A stretch of DNA of 64,000 nucleotides from Anabaena cylindrica PCC 7122 (GTDB taxonomy: Bacteria; Cyanobacteriota; Cyanobacteriia; Cyanobacteriales; Nostocaceae): NCBI RefSeq assembly GCF_000317695.1, contig NC_019771.1, positions 3,166,001-3,230,000 of the forward strand. The letters run 5' to 3'. Under the pieces are notes generated by a model that was not told the DNA's origin, searched no databases, and saw only the letters and a program-made list of their open reading frames with translations. The position numbers and the translations under genes are program-made. The number at the start of each line of letters is the position of its first letter. Position 1 is the stretch's first letter. Positions 16,903 through 26,580 of the stretch are shown in pieces.

Positions 16903-19824
16903 ATGTCCCAACATTCGGTTAATCAGTTGATTTCAGATTCCCCAACCAGTCCCACCATCATCCTCGTAGATGGACATTCATTAGCTTATCGTTCCTATTT
17001 CGCTTTTGCTAAAGGTAAAAATGGAGGACTACGCACAAAAGCGGGAATTCCTACCAGCATTTGTTTTGGCTTTCTTAAATGCTTGCTGGAAGTAATGACA
17101 ACACAACAGCCACAAGCAATGGCCGTAGCTTTTGACTTAAGTTTACCAACCTTCCGCCATGAAGCTGACGAAACTTATAAAGCCGGACGTGCAGAAACAC
17201 CAGAAGACTTTATTCCTGACTTAGCAAACCTAAAAGAATTGCTAAATAGCTTAAATTTACCAGTTTTAACTGCCCCCGGTTACGAAGCAGATGACGTTTT
17301 GGGAACCTTAGCACAAAAAGCTGCTGTGGCTGGATATCGGGTGCAAATTCTTTCGGGTGATAAGGATTTATTTCAACTGATTGATGCTGACAAAGGGATT
17401 ACAGTTTTAAATTTTAGTCCAGATGCATTAAAACGTTCTGCAAATAGCATCACTGAATTTAGAGCAGAACAAGTTAAAGAAAAATTAGGCATATTACCCA
17501 CACAAATTGTTGATTACAAAGCACTTTGCGGTGATCCATCAGATAATATTCCTGGGGTCAAAGGAATTGGCGAAAAAACTGCGGTAAAACTTCTAAATAC
17601 TTATAATTCCCTTGATAATGTTTATGCAGCATTAGAACAACTTCAAGGTACAATTAAACAAAAATTAATTGCAGGAAAAGAGAATGCAGAAAAATCACGA
17701 TTTTTAGCGCAAATAGTTGTTGATGTCCCCATAGAAGTTGACTTAGAAGATTGTAAATTAACAGGATTTGATAGCAGCATCATCACCCCTATTTTAGAAA
17801 AATTAGAATTTAATAATTTTTTAGATAAAATCAACGAATTGCAACTTAAATTTGGTGGTAAAGTTGTAGAAAAAAAGACATCTGAATCAATTAATAATGA
17901 AGATGATGATTTGTCTTTCTTCAGTGCTGCGGAAACAGCAGAGGCTAAAAAACAATCTGCTTCGCCAATTCAACCACAAATCATTAATACAGAAGCTAAA
18001 TTAATTGAATTAGTAAACCTATTAAAAACATTCACTAATCCAGAAATACCCGTCAGTTGGGATACAGAAACCACTGCATTAGAACCAAGAGACGCAGATT
18101 TAGTGGGAATTGGTTGTTGTTGGGCAACAGAACCTGATGCAGTAGCTTATATTCCTTTAAATCATAAAATTGGTAATAATTTAAATCAAGATTTGGTATT
18201 AGACACATTGCGTCCAATTTTGGAAAGTGCTGATTATCCTAAATCTTTACAAAATGCTAAATTTGACCGTTTAATTCTGCGGTGTCAGGGAATTAATTTA
18301 GCAGGAGTGGTGTTTGATACCATGCTGGCTAGTTATTTGATCAATCCAGATAGTAGTCATAATTTAACTGACTTATCACAACGATATTTAGGATTAACTG
18401 CAACAAGTTATTCAGATTTAGTTCCCAAAGGTAAAACAATTGCTGATATAGATATTCCGGCTGTTGCTGATTATTGCGGAATGGATGTTTATGGAACATT
18501 TGGGTTAGTACCAAAACTGCGAGAAGAATTAGAAAAAACTCCGGCTTTAAATAAACTATTGCAAGAAGTAGAACAACCGCTAGAAGAAGTTTTAGCGGAA
18601 ATGGAATATACAGGAGTGAAAATTAATTCAGATTATCTGCAAGAACTTTCTCAGCAGTTAGAAACAGAATTAGCAAAATTAGAAATAACAGCAACTGAAA
18701 TTGCCGGAGAAAAATTTAATTTAGGTTCTCCCAAACAAATGAGCCACATTTTATTTGAAAAATTGGGATTAAGTACCAAATATTCCCGCAAGATTCAAAC
18801 AGGTTATTCTACAGACGCAGCGACTTTAGAAAAACTCCAAGAAGTTGATGAAACTGGTTTTGTGGATGCGATTCAGGAATATCGGACTTTATCAAAATTA
18901 AAATCTACCTATGTGGATGCTTTACCAGTATTAGTTCATCCCAAGAGTCAACGCTTACATACAGATTTTAACCAAGCTGCAACTTCAACGGGTAGGTTAT
19001 CTTCTTCTAATCCAAATTTGCAAAATATTCCTATTCGTACCGCTTTTAGTCGTCAAATTCGCAAGGCGTTTTTACCTGAATCAGGTTGGTTGATGGTAGC
19101 TGCTGATTATTCACAAATTGAATTAAGAATTTTGGCTCATTTGAGTCAAGAAGAAATTTTAGTAAAAGCATATCAACAAAATGAAGATATTCACACTGTC
19201 ACAGCAAAATTAGTTTTTGAAAAAGAAGAAATAACATCAGAAGAACGGCGTTTTGCTAAAACAATTAATTTCGGTGTAATTTATGGAATGGGTTCTCTAA
19301 AATTTGCACGTTCAACAGGTGTAGATAAGAATGTTGCCAATGAATTTATTAAGCGATTTAATGAAAGATATCCTAAGGTGTTTGCATATTTAGAGCAAGT
19401 TAAAAAACAAGCTATTTCTCAAGGTTATGTAGAAACAATTTTGGGGAGACGGCGTTATTTTGATTTTACTAGTAATAGTTTACGTGAGTTGAAAAATAGG
19501 AATATAGAAGATATTGATTTGAGTAAATTAAAGAATTTAGGCGCTTATGATGCGGGGTTATTACGCTCTGCTGCTAATGCACCAATTCAAGGTTCTAGTG
19601 CTGATATTATCAAAATTGCCATGGCACAATTACATAAAGTTTTAAAACAATATCAAGCACGGTTGTTGTTACAAGTTCACGATGAATTAGTGTTTGAAGT
19701 TCCTCCACAAGAGTGGGAAGAATTGCAACCACAAATTAAATCGCTGATGGAAAATGCTGTTTCTTTAAGTGTGCCTTTGGTAGTTGATGTGCATGCAGGT
19801 GATAACTGGATGGAAACAAAGTAA
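16903..19824 (+). CDS. polA: DNA polymerase I
   Basis: The protein has 973 residues and all three PolA parts. The 5' nuclease domain (about 15-310) shows ILVDGHSLAYRSYFAF and GDPSDNIPGVKGIGEKTA. The 3'-5' proofreading domain begins with SWDTETTALEPRDADLVGIG, so the DxE metal ligands are intact. The polymerase domain holds DYSQIELRILAHLSQ, the O-helix KTINFGVIYGMG and the palm motif LLLQVHDELVFEVP. It fills gaps in repair and removes Okazaki primers. A Lys/Asp-rich linker of low conservation lies near 320-350. The chosen ATG gives MSQHSVNQLI, a short extension before the nuclease core. Confidence 0.97.
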   Translation: MSQHSVNQLISDSPTSPTIILVDGHSLAYRSYFAFAKGKNGGLRTKAGIPTSICFGFLKCLLEVMTTQQPQAMAVAFDLSLPTFRHEADETYKAGRAETPEDFIPDLANLKELLNSLNLPVLTAPGYEADDVLGTLAQKAAVAGYRVQILSGDKDLFQLIDADKGITVLNFSPDALKRSANSITEFRAEQVKEKLGILPTQIVDYKALCGDPSDNIPGVKGIGEKTAVKLLNTYNSLDNVYAALEQLQGTIKQKLIAGKENAEKSRFLAQIVVDVPIEVDLEDCKLTGFDSSIITPILEKLEFNNFLDKINELQLKFGGKVVEKKTSESINNEDDDLSFFSAAETAEAKKQSASPIQPQIINTEAKLIELVNLLKTFTNPEIPVSWDTETTALEPRDADLVGIGCCWATEPDAVAYIPLNHKIGNNLNQDLVLDTLRPILESADYPKSLQNAKFDRLILRCQGINLAGVVFDTMLASYLINPDSSHNLTDLSQRYLGLTATSYSDLVPKGKTIADIDIPAVADYCGMDVYGTFGLVPKLREELEKTPALNKLLQEVEQPLEEVLAEMEYTGVKINSDYLQELSQQLETELAKLEITATEIAGEKFNLGSPKQMSHILFEKLGLSTKYSRKIQTGYSTDAATLEKLQEVDETGFVDAIQEYRTLSKLKSTYVDALPVLVHPKSQRLHTDFNQAATSTGRLSSSNPNLQNIPIRTAFSRQIRKAFLPESGWLMVAADYSQIELRILAHLSQEEILVKAYQQNEDIHTVTAKLVFEKEEITSEERRFAKTINFGVIYGMGSLKFARSTGVDKNVANEFIKRFNERYPKVFAYLEQVKKQAISQGYVETILGRRRYFDFTSNSLRELKNRNIEDIDLSKLKNLGAYDAGLLRSAANAPIQGSSADIIKIAMAQLHKVLKQYQARLLLQVHDELVFEVPPQEWEELQPQIKSLMENAVSLSVPLVVDVHAGDNWMETK

Positions 19825-20048
19825 TACAATCGCGTAGTTACATTGTATAAGCAAAAATAAATATGTAGCGGCGCTAGAGCATATTCATTAATCGTATCTT
19901 TGAGATGAATTTTATGATAGCAGAAAAACTACATAAATATTACACAGAAGATTACACATTTTTTATACCATTTTAAAAAATTTACTTTAAACTAGCCTAA
20001 TGGGTATGAGGTGAGCTAGTAGCAATAAAAGCTGTTTGTTAATGTGTC

Positions 20049-20290
20049 TAGGACTTATGCACTATAGAAATTGGACATAATTATGAATCAAAGATAATTG
20101 ATTATTGCAGGCTTTGGGGACACCATATTAACAGGGTGCGTCAGATTGAGAAAATCCGTTAATTGTGCCAAATTATCGAGTCTGACGTGGTTGGCGAGCT
20201 TGCCGAACCACACCCTACAAAAGACTATAGAAATTAGACATGATTATGAATCCAAGATAATTGGTTATTGCAGACTTTTGGGACAACATA
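20049..20290. repeat. Composite repeat element with internal palindrome
   Basis: Two imperfect direct copies of about 62 bases (20065-20127 and 20228-20290, sharing AGAAATT, GACAT, ATTATGAAT and TATTGCAG) flank a segment with a near-palindrome centred on AGCT (GTGGTTGGCGAGCTTGCCG and on to AACCAC, about 20188-20215). AGGACTTATGCA lies at the left edge. A relative with the same edge and palindrome is at 58250-58365. It looks like a decayed miniature mobile element. No gene is visible in 19825-20302 otherwise. Confidence 0.7.
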
Positions 20291-20302
20291 AACGAGGTGT
20301 AC

Positions 20303-21430
20303 ATGAAAAAAACCAATGTTTTTTCACCATTGTCTAGTCCAATACTGTTTGATACAGAAAGTAATGCGACTAGGCAATACTTACAGGCAATGGAACGTTT
20401 ATTATTAGTAGTTCAAGACCTTTCTCTTGCCCGTAATTTAGACAGGATCATGGAAATTGTGCGGGTAGCTGCACGAGAATTAACGGCATCAGATGGAGCT
20501 AGTTTTGTACTTCGAGACAATGGTTTTTGTTACTATGCTGATGAGAATGCGATCGCACCACTCTGGAAAGGTCAGCGATTTCCTATGGATATTTGTATTG
20601 GTGGTTGGGTAATGTTGAACCATCAACCTGCAATTATTGAAGATGTAAGTGTTGATGAGCGTGTTCCTTATGTTGCCTATCAACCTACATTTGTCAAAAG
20701 TATGGTTATGGTTCCAATCCGCACTCAAGAACCAATAGGAGCTATTGGAACTTATTGGGCAACTTTCCATCAGCCTACTTTAGAAGAAATCAAGGTGTTG
20801 CAGGCATTGGCAGATATTACATCCATAGCGATTGAGAATGTAGAAGTTTATTCACAATTAGAACAGCGAGTAAAAGACCGTACTATTGCTCTAGAACAAG
20901 AAATTGAGGAACGAAAAGCTGCTCAAGCTGAAGTGCTGCATCTATCTCTAACTGATGAGTTGACAGGATTATACAATCGGAGAGGATTTTTCGTATTAGG
21001 GGAACAACAGTTAAAATTAGCCCAACGAACTCAAATTCCTACTTGTTTAATGTTCATTGATTTAGATGGACTCAAACAAATCAATGATCAATTAGGACAC
21101 GAATTTGGTGATTTTGCTATATTGGCATTTGCAAATTTAATCAACCAAACTTTTCGTAGCTCCGATACCTTGGGCAGATTAGGGGGTGATGAATTTGTAC
21201 TACTTCTGCAAAATAACGACCTTAATGTTGAGGTAATGATCCAGCGACTACAATCTTCTATTGATAAGTATAATCAGTCCGGCGATAAGCCGTTTGTTTT
21301 GTCAATGAGTGTAGGGGTGGTGGATTATAACCCTAATGAACCAGTTCCTTTAAGTCATTTAATTACTTTGGCTGATGAACTGATGTATAAACATAAACGT
21401 GCCAAGAAAAAAGGTTGTATAACAACGTGA
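20303..21430 (+). CDS. GAF-GGDEF diguanylate cyclase
   Basis: The protein has 375 residues. A GAF domain (about 45-190) contains ASDGASFVLRDNG and the C-terminal ITSIAIENVEVY. A short coiled coil (QRVKDRTIALEQEIEERKAA) links to a GGDEF domain (about 225-375) with LTDELTGLYNRRGF and an intact RLGGDEFV, so cyclic di-GMP synthesis is expected. The GAF lacks an obvious bilin-binding cysteine motif, so the input signal is unknown. I chose the ATG at 20303 because GAGG lies seven bases upstream; an ATG at 20261 falls within the repeat element. Confidence 0.88.
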   Translation: MKKTNVFSPLSSPILFDTESNATRQYLQAMERLLLVVQDLSLARNLDRIMEIVRVAARELTASDGASFVLRDNGFCYYADENAIAPLWKGQRFPMDICIGGWVMLNHQPAIIEDVSVDERVPYVAYQPTFVKSMVMVPIRTQEPIGAIGTYWATFHQPTLEEIKVLQALADITSIAIENVEVYSQLEQRVKDRTIALEQEIEERKAAQAEVLHLSLTDELTGLYNRRGFFVLGEQQLKLAQRTQIPTCLMFIDLDGLKQINDQLGHEFGDFAILAFANLINQTFRSSDTLGRLGGDEFVLLLQNNDLNVEVMIQRLQSSIDKYNQSGDKPFVLSMSVGVVDYNPNEPVPLSHLITLADELMYKHKRAKKKGCITT

Positions 21431-21450
21431 TTTCAATTATTTAATTATTT

Positions 21451-22014
21451 TTACCCTGCCTTTACAGGTGCTTGTAATAGTTCAATATCTCGAATTAACA
21501 GTATCCCTGGACTTTCAAATTTAACACTGATCTGAATGTTCATAGGATCTGTTTCTTTCTTAAAATAAGCACGTACTTCATAAAAGCAGAAATCATCACT
21601 CACTGAAACGCCTTTAAACCAGCCTTTTGTTGTTGTCCACTCTCCTTTTTTGCTGAACCCTAAACTTACATTAATTGATTGTGCCGCATTTACAGCTTTA
21701 GCAGAAAACTGACAAGCAAGAACACATTCTTTAAGATTGGGTTCTGGGACTTCAAACAAGATCACATTCCGTAGAGTTTCTGTTGTATTGAAAAAAGGTT
21801 GATTTTCATCTTTATAGGCTTCTATTTGCAAATTTTCTCCTGCTACAGCAATACCTCCTTTTGTAATTGTAGGTTCTGTAATCGGAAATTTATAAATCGT
21901 TGTAAAAGGTGCTGCGGGTTCGGGAATAGCAAGAAGTTTTTCTAATTCACCAACTCCTTCCTTAACTTTAGATTCAACAAAATCTTTTAAATTGTTAAAT
22001 AGGTTGTCAAACAT
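21451..22014 (-). CDS. Hypothetical protein downstream of the IetAS-like pair
   Basis: I do not recognise this 187-residue protein. It starts MFDNLFNNLKDFVESKVKEG, an amphipathic helix, followed by a beta-rich, soluble domain with no signal peptide and no membrane segment. There is a pair of cysteines in ECVLACQFS. It lies 120 bases downstream of the broken subtilase on the same strand, so it could be part of the same transcript and act as an accessory of the protease/ATPase pair. The 22015-22134 gap shows no gene. Function is unknown. Confidence 0.6.
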   Translation of the reverse strand: MFDNLFNNLKDFVESKVKEGVGELEKLLAIPEPAAPFTTIYKFPITEPTITKGGIAVAGENLQIEAYKDENQPFFNTTETLRNVILFEVPEPNLKECVLACQFSAKAVNAAQSINVSLGFSKKGEWTTTKGWFKGVSVSDDFCFYEVRAYFKKETDPMNIQISVKFESPGILLIRDIELLQAPVKAG

Positions 22015-22134
22015 AGTAAAATTCCTCTCAAAAAGATATCATTATTTGCTGGAATTGGTATTACTAAATAACCAGGAAAGAAGATTGGCAACTGTAGCCA
22101 CACCAAAGGAAAATAGGGCTATAATCATCATCAG

Positions 22135-24361
22135 TTAAACTCTTCCTCGTTGTCGCTCTTGCTCTCTCTGGTTAATCTGGAGTTGAAGGCGATTATATAA
22201 ATTAACTTGAGGATCAGAATGGCTAATGCAAGCAACTAAAGCATAACGTTGCATTTCAATTTCATCTGGATTTGCCCATTTACGGTTACAACTCACCACT
22301 AGAGTCATGTTTCCGTCTTTATATTTTGTGGAGTTGGGAAATATTTGTACTTGCCCCCTTTGCACTGTTCCTTTCTTACGAATAGTAGACCCTGGGGATA
22401 AATCGACCAAGATGCCAAAACCATGTTTTTCCTTTAAGTTGTCCAGTGAAATTTCCGTAAACTTATCAGGTGAGCTTGTTTTACTAGCATCTACATAAGC
22501 ACTCACGATTTTTTCATAATCAATTCCTTTGAAAAGATTAAATTCCATTGTGACTCCTAAATATGAGTCTCCACGAGTTGGACGAGTTGGAGGGTCAAAA
22601 GCCAAGGTGATTGATAGTGTGCGAGTACCTTTTACATCAAAAAATTCAGGTGGTAATTGGGGAATTTCATAAATATGAAACTTGCCTACTGGAATCAAGA
22701 TATTATCTTCTGATAGAACAACGTAGTTCTCAGCAGAATACATTGCACGTTCTAAATCAGTTTGTCCATAGCCATAAATTGCTAACTGCTTTTCAATTTG
22801 TTTTGTCTTTTCACCCTGAGATTGTTTACTGTTCCATTGAAATTGGTCTGGTATTTCTTTAGGAAGAACCGCAGAGTTGACAATCAATGCTCGAATGAGG
22901 TTAGAACTGGCATTTGGATATTTTGTAAAAAGTTGAGCAGCAATGTTAGCCACACGAGGTGCAGCAAAACTTGTACCACTACAGAACAGTTAGTGCGATC
23001 GCAGAAGTTGCTGGATCAATAATTCGAGCAGTTTTATTCAGTAAATAATTTGGGTAGTCAGTCAGTAGTTGCTCATCTGATCTTGCTTCTTCATGAGGTG
23101 GGTTAGTATTTCCCGCTGAAATTACAAAAATAATGTTTTTGTTTTGGTATTGATAAGCAATTTCATCTATCTTTGCCGCTAATCGAAACTGCTTCATTCC
23201 ATCTATATAAAATTGATCATCATCACCCAGAGATATATTGATAACTTTACAGTTATGGTAATTATCCACAAAAGCCTTAATTGCTTGATCCAGTTGATTT
23301 TCTAAGAGAATATCTTCATAGTATTTGCAGTTTTCATCTGTCACACGAGCAGAAAATAACCAAGCAGTTGGCTCAAATGAAAGTTGTTTAATGCAGCTTT
23401 CAATATTTCCATAAATGGCAATGCCAGCAACACTTGTACCATGTCCATGTACATCATTTGCACCACTTTTTATTAATTGCTGTCCTGGATCTGGAAATAC
23501 ATCAGCTTCACCCAGCACTGGAGCAATTAATGGATGACCACTCTGTACACCTGAGTCTATAACAAGAATGCCGCAATTCTCTTGAGGTGGAGAAACAACT
23601 TCAGGGAAACTAGAAATTGGTAAATTATAATCAGCATTTCTTTCAAATGCAGGTTGAGAAGGACGATCAATTTCTTTGACGATTTCTACTTCTAACAAAA
23701 GCTCTAAAGCTTCCTGAGTGACTTTAATTCGAGCTATACATAGATAATCACCAACGTATCTATCACTCATTCTCATAGGAGCAGTATCGCTGGGTAAACT
23801 CTCTAGCACCTCGGCAATATCATCTAAATACTTTTGCATTTCCTTGCGATCCCCTGTGTGCCAGAGTTCCAAATCTAAAGCAACAAGTTCATCTGCTTCT
23901 ACAGGCTTTATTTCTAACAGACGACCAATGCGATCTTCGCGTTCGAGGGGAACTAACTCATCAATTGCCCCTAAATATGAATATTCAGGTCCTGCCGTAA
24001 TTTGACTGTAATTTTCTAAACGTTTCCTAAATTCTTTTAGCTCACTGTCAGAAGAGAAAACGACAATCGCTTTGTTGGGTTCACGTGCTAGAATATTTAG
24101 TCCTGTTTTAGTCAAATTATCGTCTGAAAAAGATCCTTCTTTAGCAACTTTGATCTTAAAAATCAATTTTGGGTCAAGACGGAAAGGGTTGCTCTTTTGC
24201 TTGATAGGTTCAGTCAGGCTATAAATTTGATCTAATAAATTCTTACCGTGTTCAATGAAATCAGTGCGTTTTTCACCACCCCCACCACCACGAGATCGTC
24301 GTCGTGGTAATTCGATGTTAATTCTTCTCGGTAATTTTAGGTGTTCAAATTGACTTACCAT
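22135..24361 (-). pseudogene. Frameshifted, internally deleted subtilisin-like (S8) protease, IetS-like
   Basis: From 24361 the frame encodes a long N-terminal region (about 260 residues, with a poly-Gly RRRSRGGGGGEKR), then the S8 catalytic Asp269 (ILVIDSGVQSGHP) and His307 (HGHGTSVAG) and the oxyanion region FVISAGNTNPP. It stops at 22979 just after SAIALTVL. In another frame the sequence continues SGTSFAAPRVANIAAQ, the catalytic serine motif, and a C-terminal domain to 22135. The roughly 100 residues normally found between these two points are missing. So all triad motifs are present but split across frames. The paired AAA ATPase at 24381 suggests an IetAS-type system. Confidence 0.82.
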
Positions 24362-24380
24362 TAGGACTCGACGTAAATAA

Positions 24381-25391
24381 TTATTTTGAGTTTGCTATTA
24401 TACTTTGCCTTTCTAAAAAACGCCCTATCGCAACGTCTAAATCATCAGCAGTTAAGGTACGCTCACTCCGCAGAATCACGGATTTAATTGCATCAGAACA
24501 GATACGTTCTATATCTGCACCAGTAGCATTCTCAAGCCGAGTAGCAAAGACAGATAGATCTATAGCAGTATAACGGATACCAGACAGATAGCGACTCAAA
24601 AGAGCCGTTCTTAGTTCAACCGTTGGGTTATCGAAGAAAATTACCTCATCAAATCGTCGCCAAACTGCACTGTCCAATAGTTTCTCATGATTAGTTGCTG
24701 CAACAAATATACTTTGATTAGTTGCATTATCAATGAGTTGTAACAGGCTATTCACTAAGCGTTTGACTTCACCATGTTCATTTAAGTTATCTCGATCACG
24801 AGCGATCGCATCAAACTCATCAAACAAAACTAGCCATTCACCTTTTTCAATATATGTAAAAATTTTCTGAAGATTGGTTGCAGTTTCACCCAAGTAAGAA
24901 GAAAATACGGCTGTTAAATTCACGTAAACCAGTGGTAGCCCCAAAGCACTGGAAAGGATTTTTGCTGTTTGGGTTTTACCACAACCAGGTGGTCCACAAA
25001 AGAGCAATTTGTTTTTGGGCTTGAGGTTATAGGCTGCAAGGATGTCCTGTTTACGGTTTTCGAGGACTATTTCTTGCAAAATATCGAAAATTTTCTCACT
25101 GAGGACAATGTGATCCCATGTCAGATCGAACTTCTTTACCTCAAGTAAGGCCAGTCCAGTATCCTTATCTTTAGGCGGTTCAGGAAACTGATTCCAGGGA
25201 GTTATGTTAGCGGCTAGAGGTTTGGTGTATCCATTCCCATTGTGAAGCAGTTTTTCCAAATCTCTAGCCAGCAGGATATGGTTTTTATTTTTTTCTTCTT
25301 CAATAAGTTCCATAGCCGCAGCCAAAAACTCCTCTCTCTCATTGCGGGAGAAGCTTCTGAAGAGCTTTCGGAGGGTTTCGCCACGTGCCAT
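24381..25391 (-). CDS. AAA ATPase, IetA-like partner of the subtilase
   Basis: The protein has 336 residues. Walker A is GPPGCGKT (133-140), Walker B LVLFDE (187-192), sensor 1 AATNH (231-235) and an arginine-finger region WRRFDE (244-249), so it should hydrolyse ATP. The first 60 residues are helical and charged. The gene precedes the S8 protease by 19 bases on the same strand. AAA ATPase plus subtilase pairs of this size are known as IetAS, first described as a plasmid stability/toxin-antitoxin pair and later reported as anti-phage. In that model the ATPase restrains or directs the protease. Here it seems to have outlived an intact partner. Confidence 0.82.
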   Translation of the reverse strand: MARGETLRKLFRSFSRNEREEFLAAAMELIEEEKNKNHILLARDLEKLLHNGNGYTKPLAANITPWNQFPEPPKDKDTGLALLEVKKFDLTWDHIVLSEKIFDILQEIVLENRKQDILAAYNLKPKNKLLFCGPPGCGKTQTAKILSSALGLPLVYVNLTAVFSSYLGETATNLQKIFTYIEKGEWLVLFDEFDAIARDRDNLNEHGEVKRLVNSLLQLIDNATNQSIFVAATNHEKLLDSAVWRRFDEVIFFDNPTVELRTALLSRYLSGIRYTAIDLSVFATRLENATGADIERICSDAIKSVILRSERTLTADDLDVAIGRFLERQSIIANSK

Positions 25392-25616
25392 AGTTTAGAA
25401 TCAGTATGCATTAGATACCCTATGTACCTAATCTAGTATAGGACTTTTGTACTAATAAAGATATCCGGGCAAACAGCTTATAGTAGCACTGAAATATTAC
25501 ACTTGAGAGCAATGATTTCTCAAGCTTAGATTGCCTGACTAATTTTTTGATAAAACAGTTCTTGAATTGTTAGGATATTCGTTAAAATCCGCTACTTAGT
25601 AGTAATACAGATAAAT

Positions 25617-26579
25617 ATGCCTATTTACGGTGCTGATGCGATTAATGTTGAGGGTGTGAATGGGGAAAGATACTGGTTCCATGAACCACACTCTTACACT
25701 GGTGTAGCTGATATTGATGAACGATTAAGTGGGTTTCCCGTGGCTGTTTTTCTTCCTAGCCATCGACCTGTACAGAATACACCCTTAATAATTGGCTTAC
25801 AGGGAATGTGTGCGCCATATAGCTGGAATAATTTTATTGTCCCAACGCTGACACAGATGGGCATAGCTGTGGCTTTATTTGATACACCCTTTGCAGGTGA
25901 ACGTAGTTTGGTGCGGACATCTACTGCGGTGGTGGAAAACGAAATTAAGCCTTTAGTTGACAGAGGGATTCCATTTAATACAGAACTTTTATCGAAAATA
26001 TTTCAACAGACAGCCGTAGATATTACCAAAATTCATCAATTTTGCTGTGAAAGATATGGTCTTAATAGCCGTTTGGGTTTGTTTGGGGTGAGTATGGGAG
26101 TTTTATTTAGTTCCTATGCTTTTACTGCTCATGGGATTGGGGAAAGGTTATTAGGTACAATTGGCCATGCAAATCTCCAAACTTTTGCTAGTAGTTGGGG
26201 TTATTCGATTTTGCCAGATTTAGCTGCTTCTGGTTTGGGAACATTAGCAGAAAATATTTTGGCAAAAGTGCAACCACAATTAAAACCTGTGGTGCAGATG
26301 CTCAAATTAGCTAAAGATTTGAAATACCCTGATAAATATGCTCAAATCTGCAATCCGATGACTTATATTGAGCAAGTTAAAGCACCGCGACGGGTGAGAT
26401 TTTTAGTAGGTGCTAATGACCCGATTGTGAGTGTTAAAAATGCTCAAGCTTGCGCTCGATGTTTCCCTGATGGTGATTGTTATGTAGTGCCGGGTTTAGG
26501 ACATGGAAACAGAAAATCGGGTCCGACATTTGTTGATCATGTCCGTTACTTTTTGGGGACGCAATTGGGTGATTGGTAG
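25617..26579 (+). CDS. Alpha/beta-hydrolase family protein
   Basis: The protein has 320 residues with an alpha/beta-hydrolase layout. A substrate-side strand (PLIIGLQGMCAPYSWNNF) is followed by the nucleophile elbow FGVSMGV near 155-161, an acid candidate in LVGANDPIVSV, and a catalytic histidine candidate in GLGHGNRKSG. The triad is therefore complete. There is no signal peptide, so it is expected in the cytoplasm. Substrates of such proteins range from esters to peptides and cannot be told here. It is convergent with the gene at 26581, with one base between their ends. Confidence 0.75.
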   Translation: MPIYGADAINVEGVNGERYWFHEPHSYTGVADIDERLSGFPVAVFLPSHRPVQNTPLIIGLQGMCAPYSWNNFIVPTLTQMGIAVALFDTPFAGERSLVRTSTAVVENEIKPLVDRGIPFNTELLSKIFQQTAVDITKIHQFCCERYGLNSRLGLFGVSMGVLFSSYAFTAHGIGERLLGTIGHANLQTFASSWGYSILPDLAASGLGTLAENILAKVQPQLKPVVQMLKLAKDLKYPDKYAQICNPMTYIEQVKAPRRVRFLVGANDPIVSVKNAQACARCFPDGDCYVVPGLGHGNRKSGPTFVDHVRYFLGTQLGDW

Positions 26580-26580
26580 T

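Noticed and set aside
20098..20337. 79-residue frame before the GAF-GGDEF gene
   Set aside because: It lies mostly in the composite repeat and has no protein-like character.
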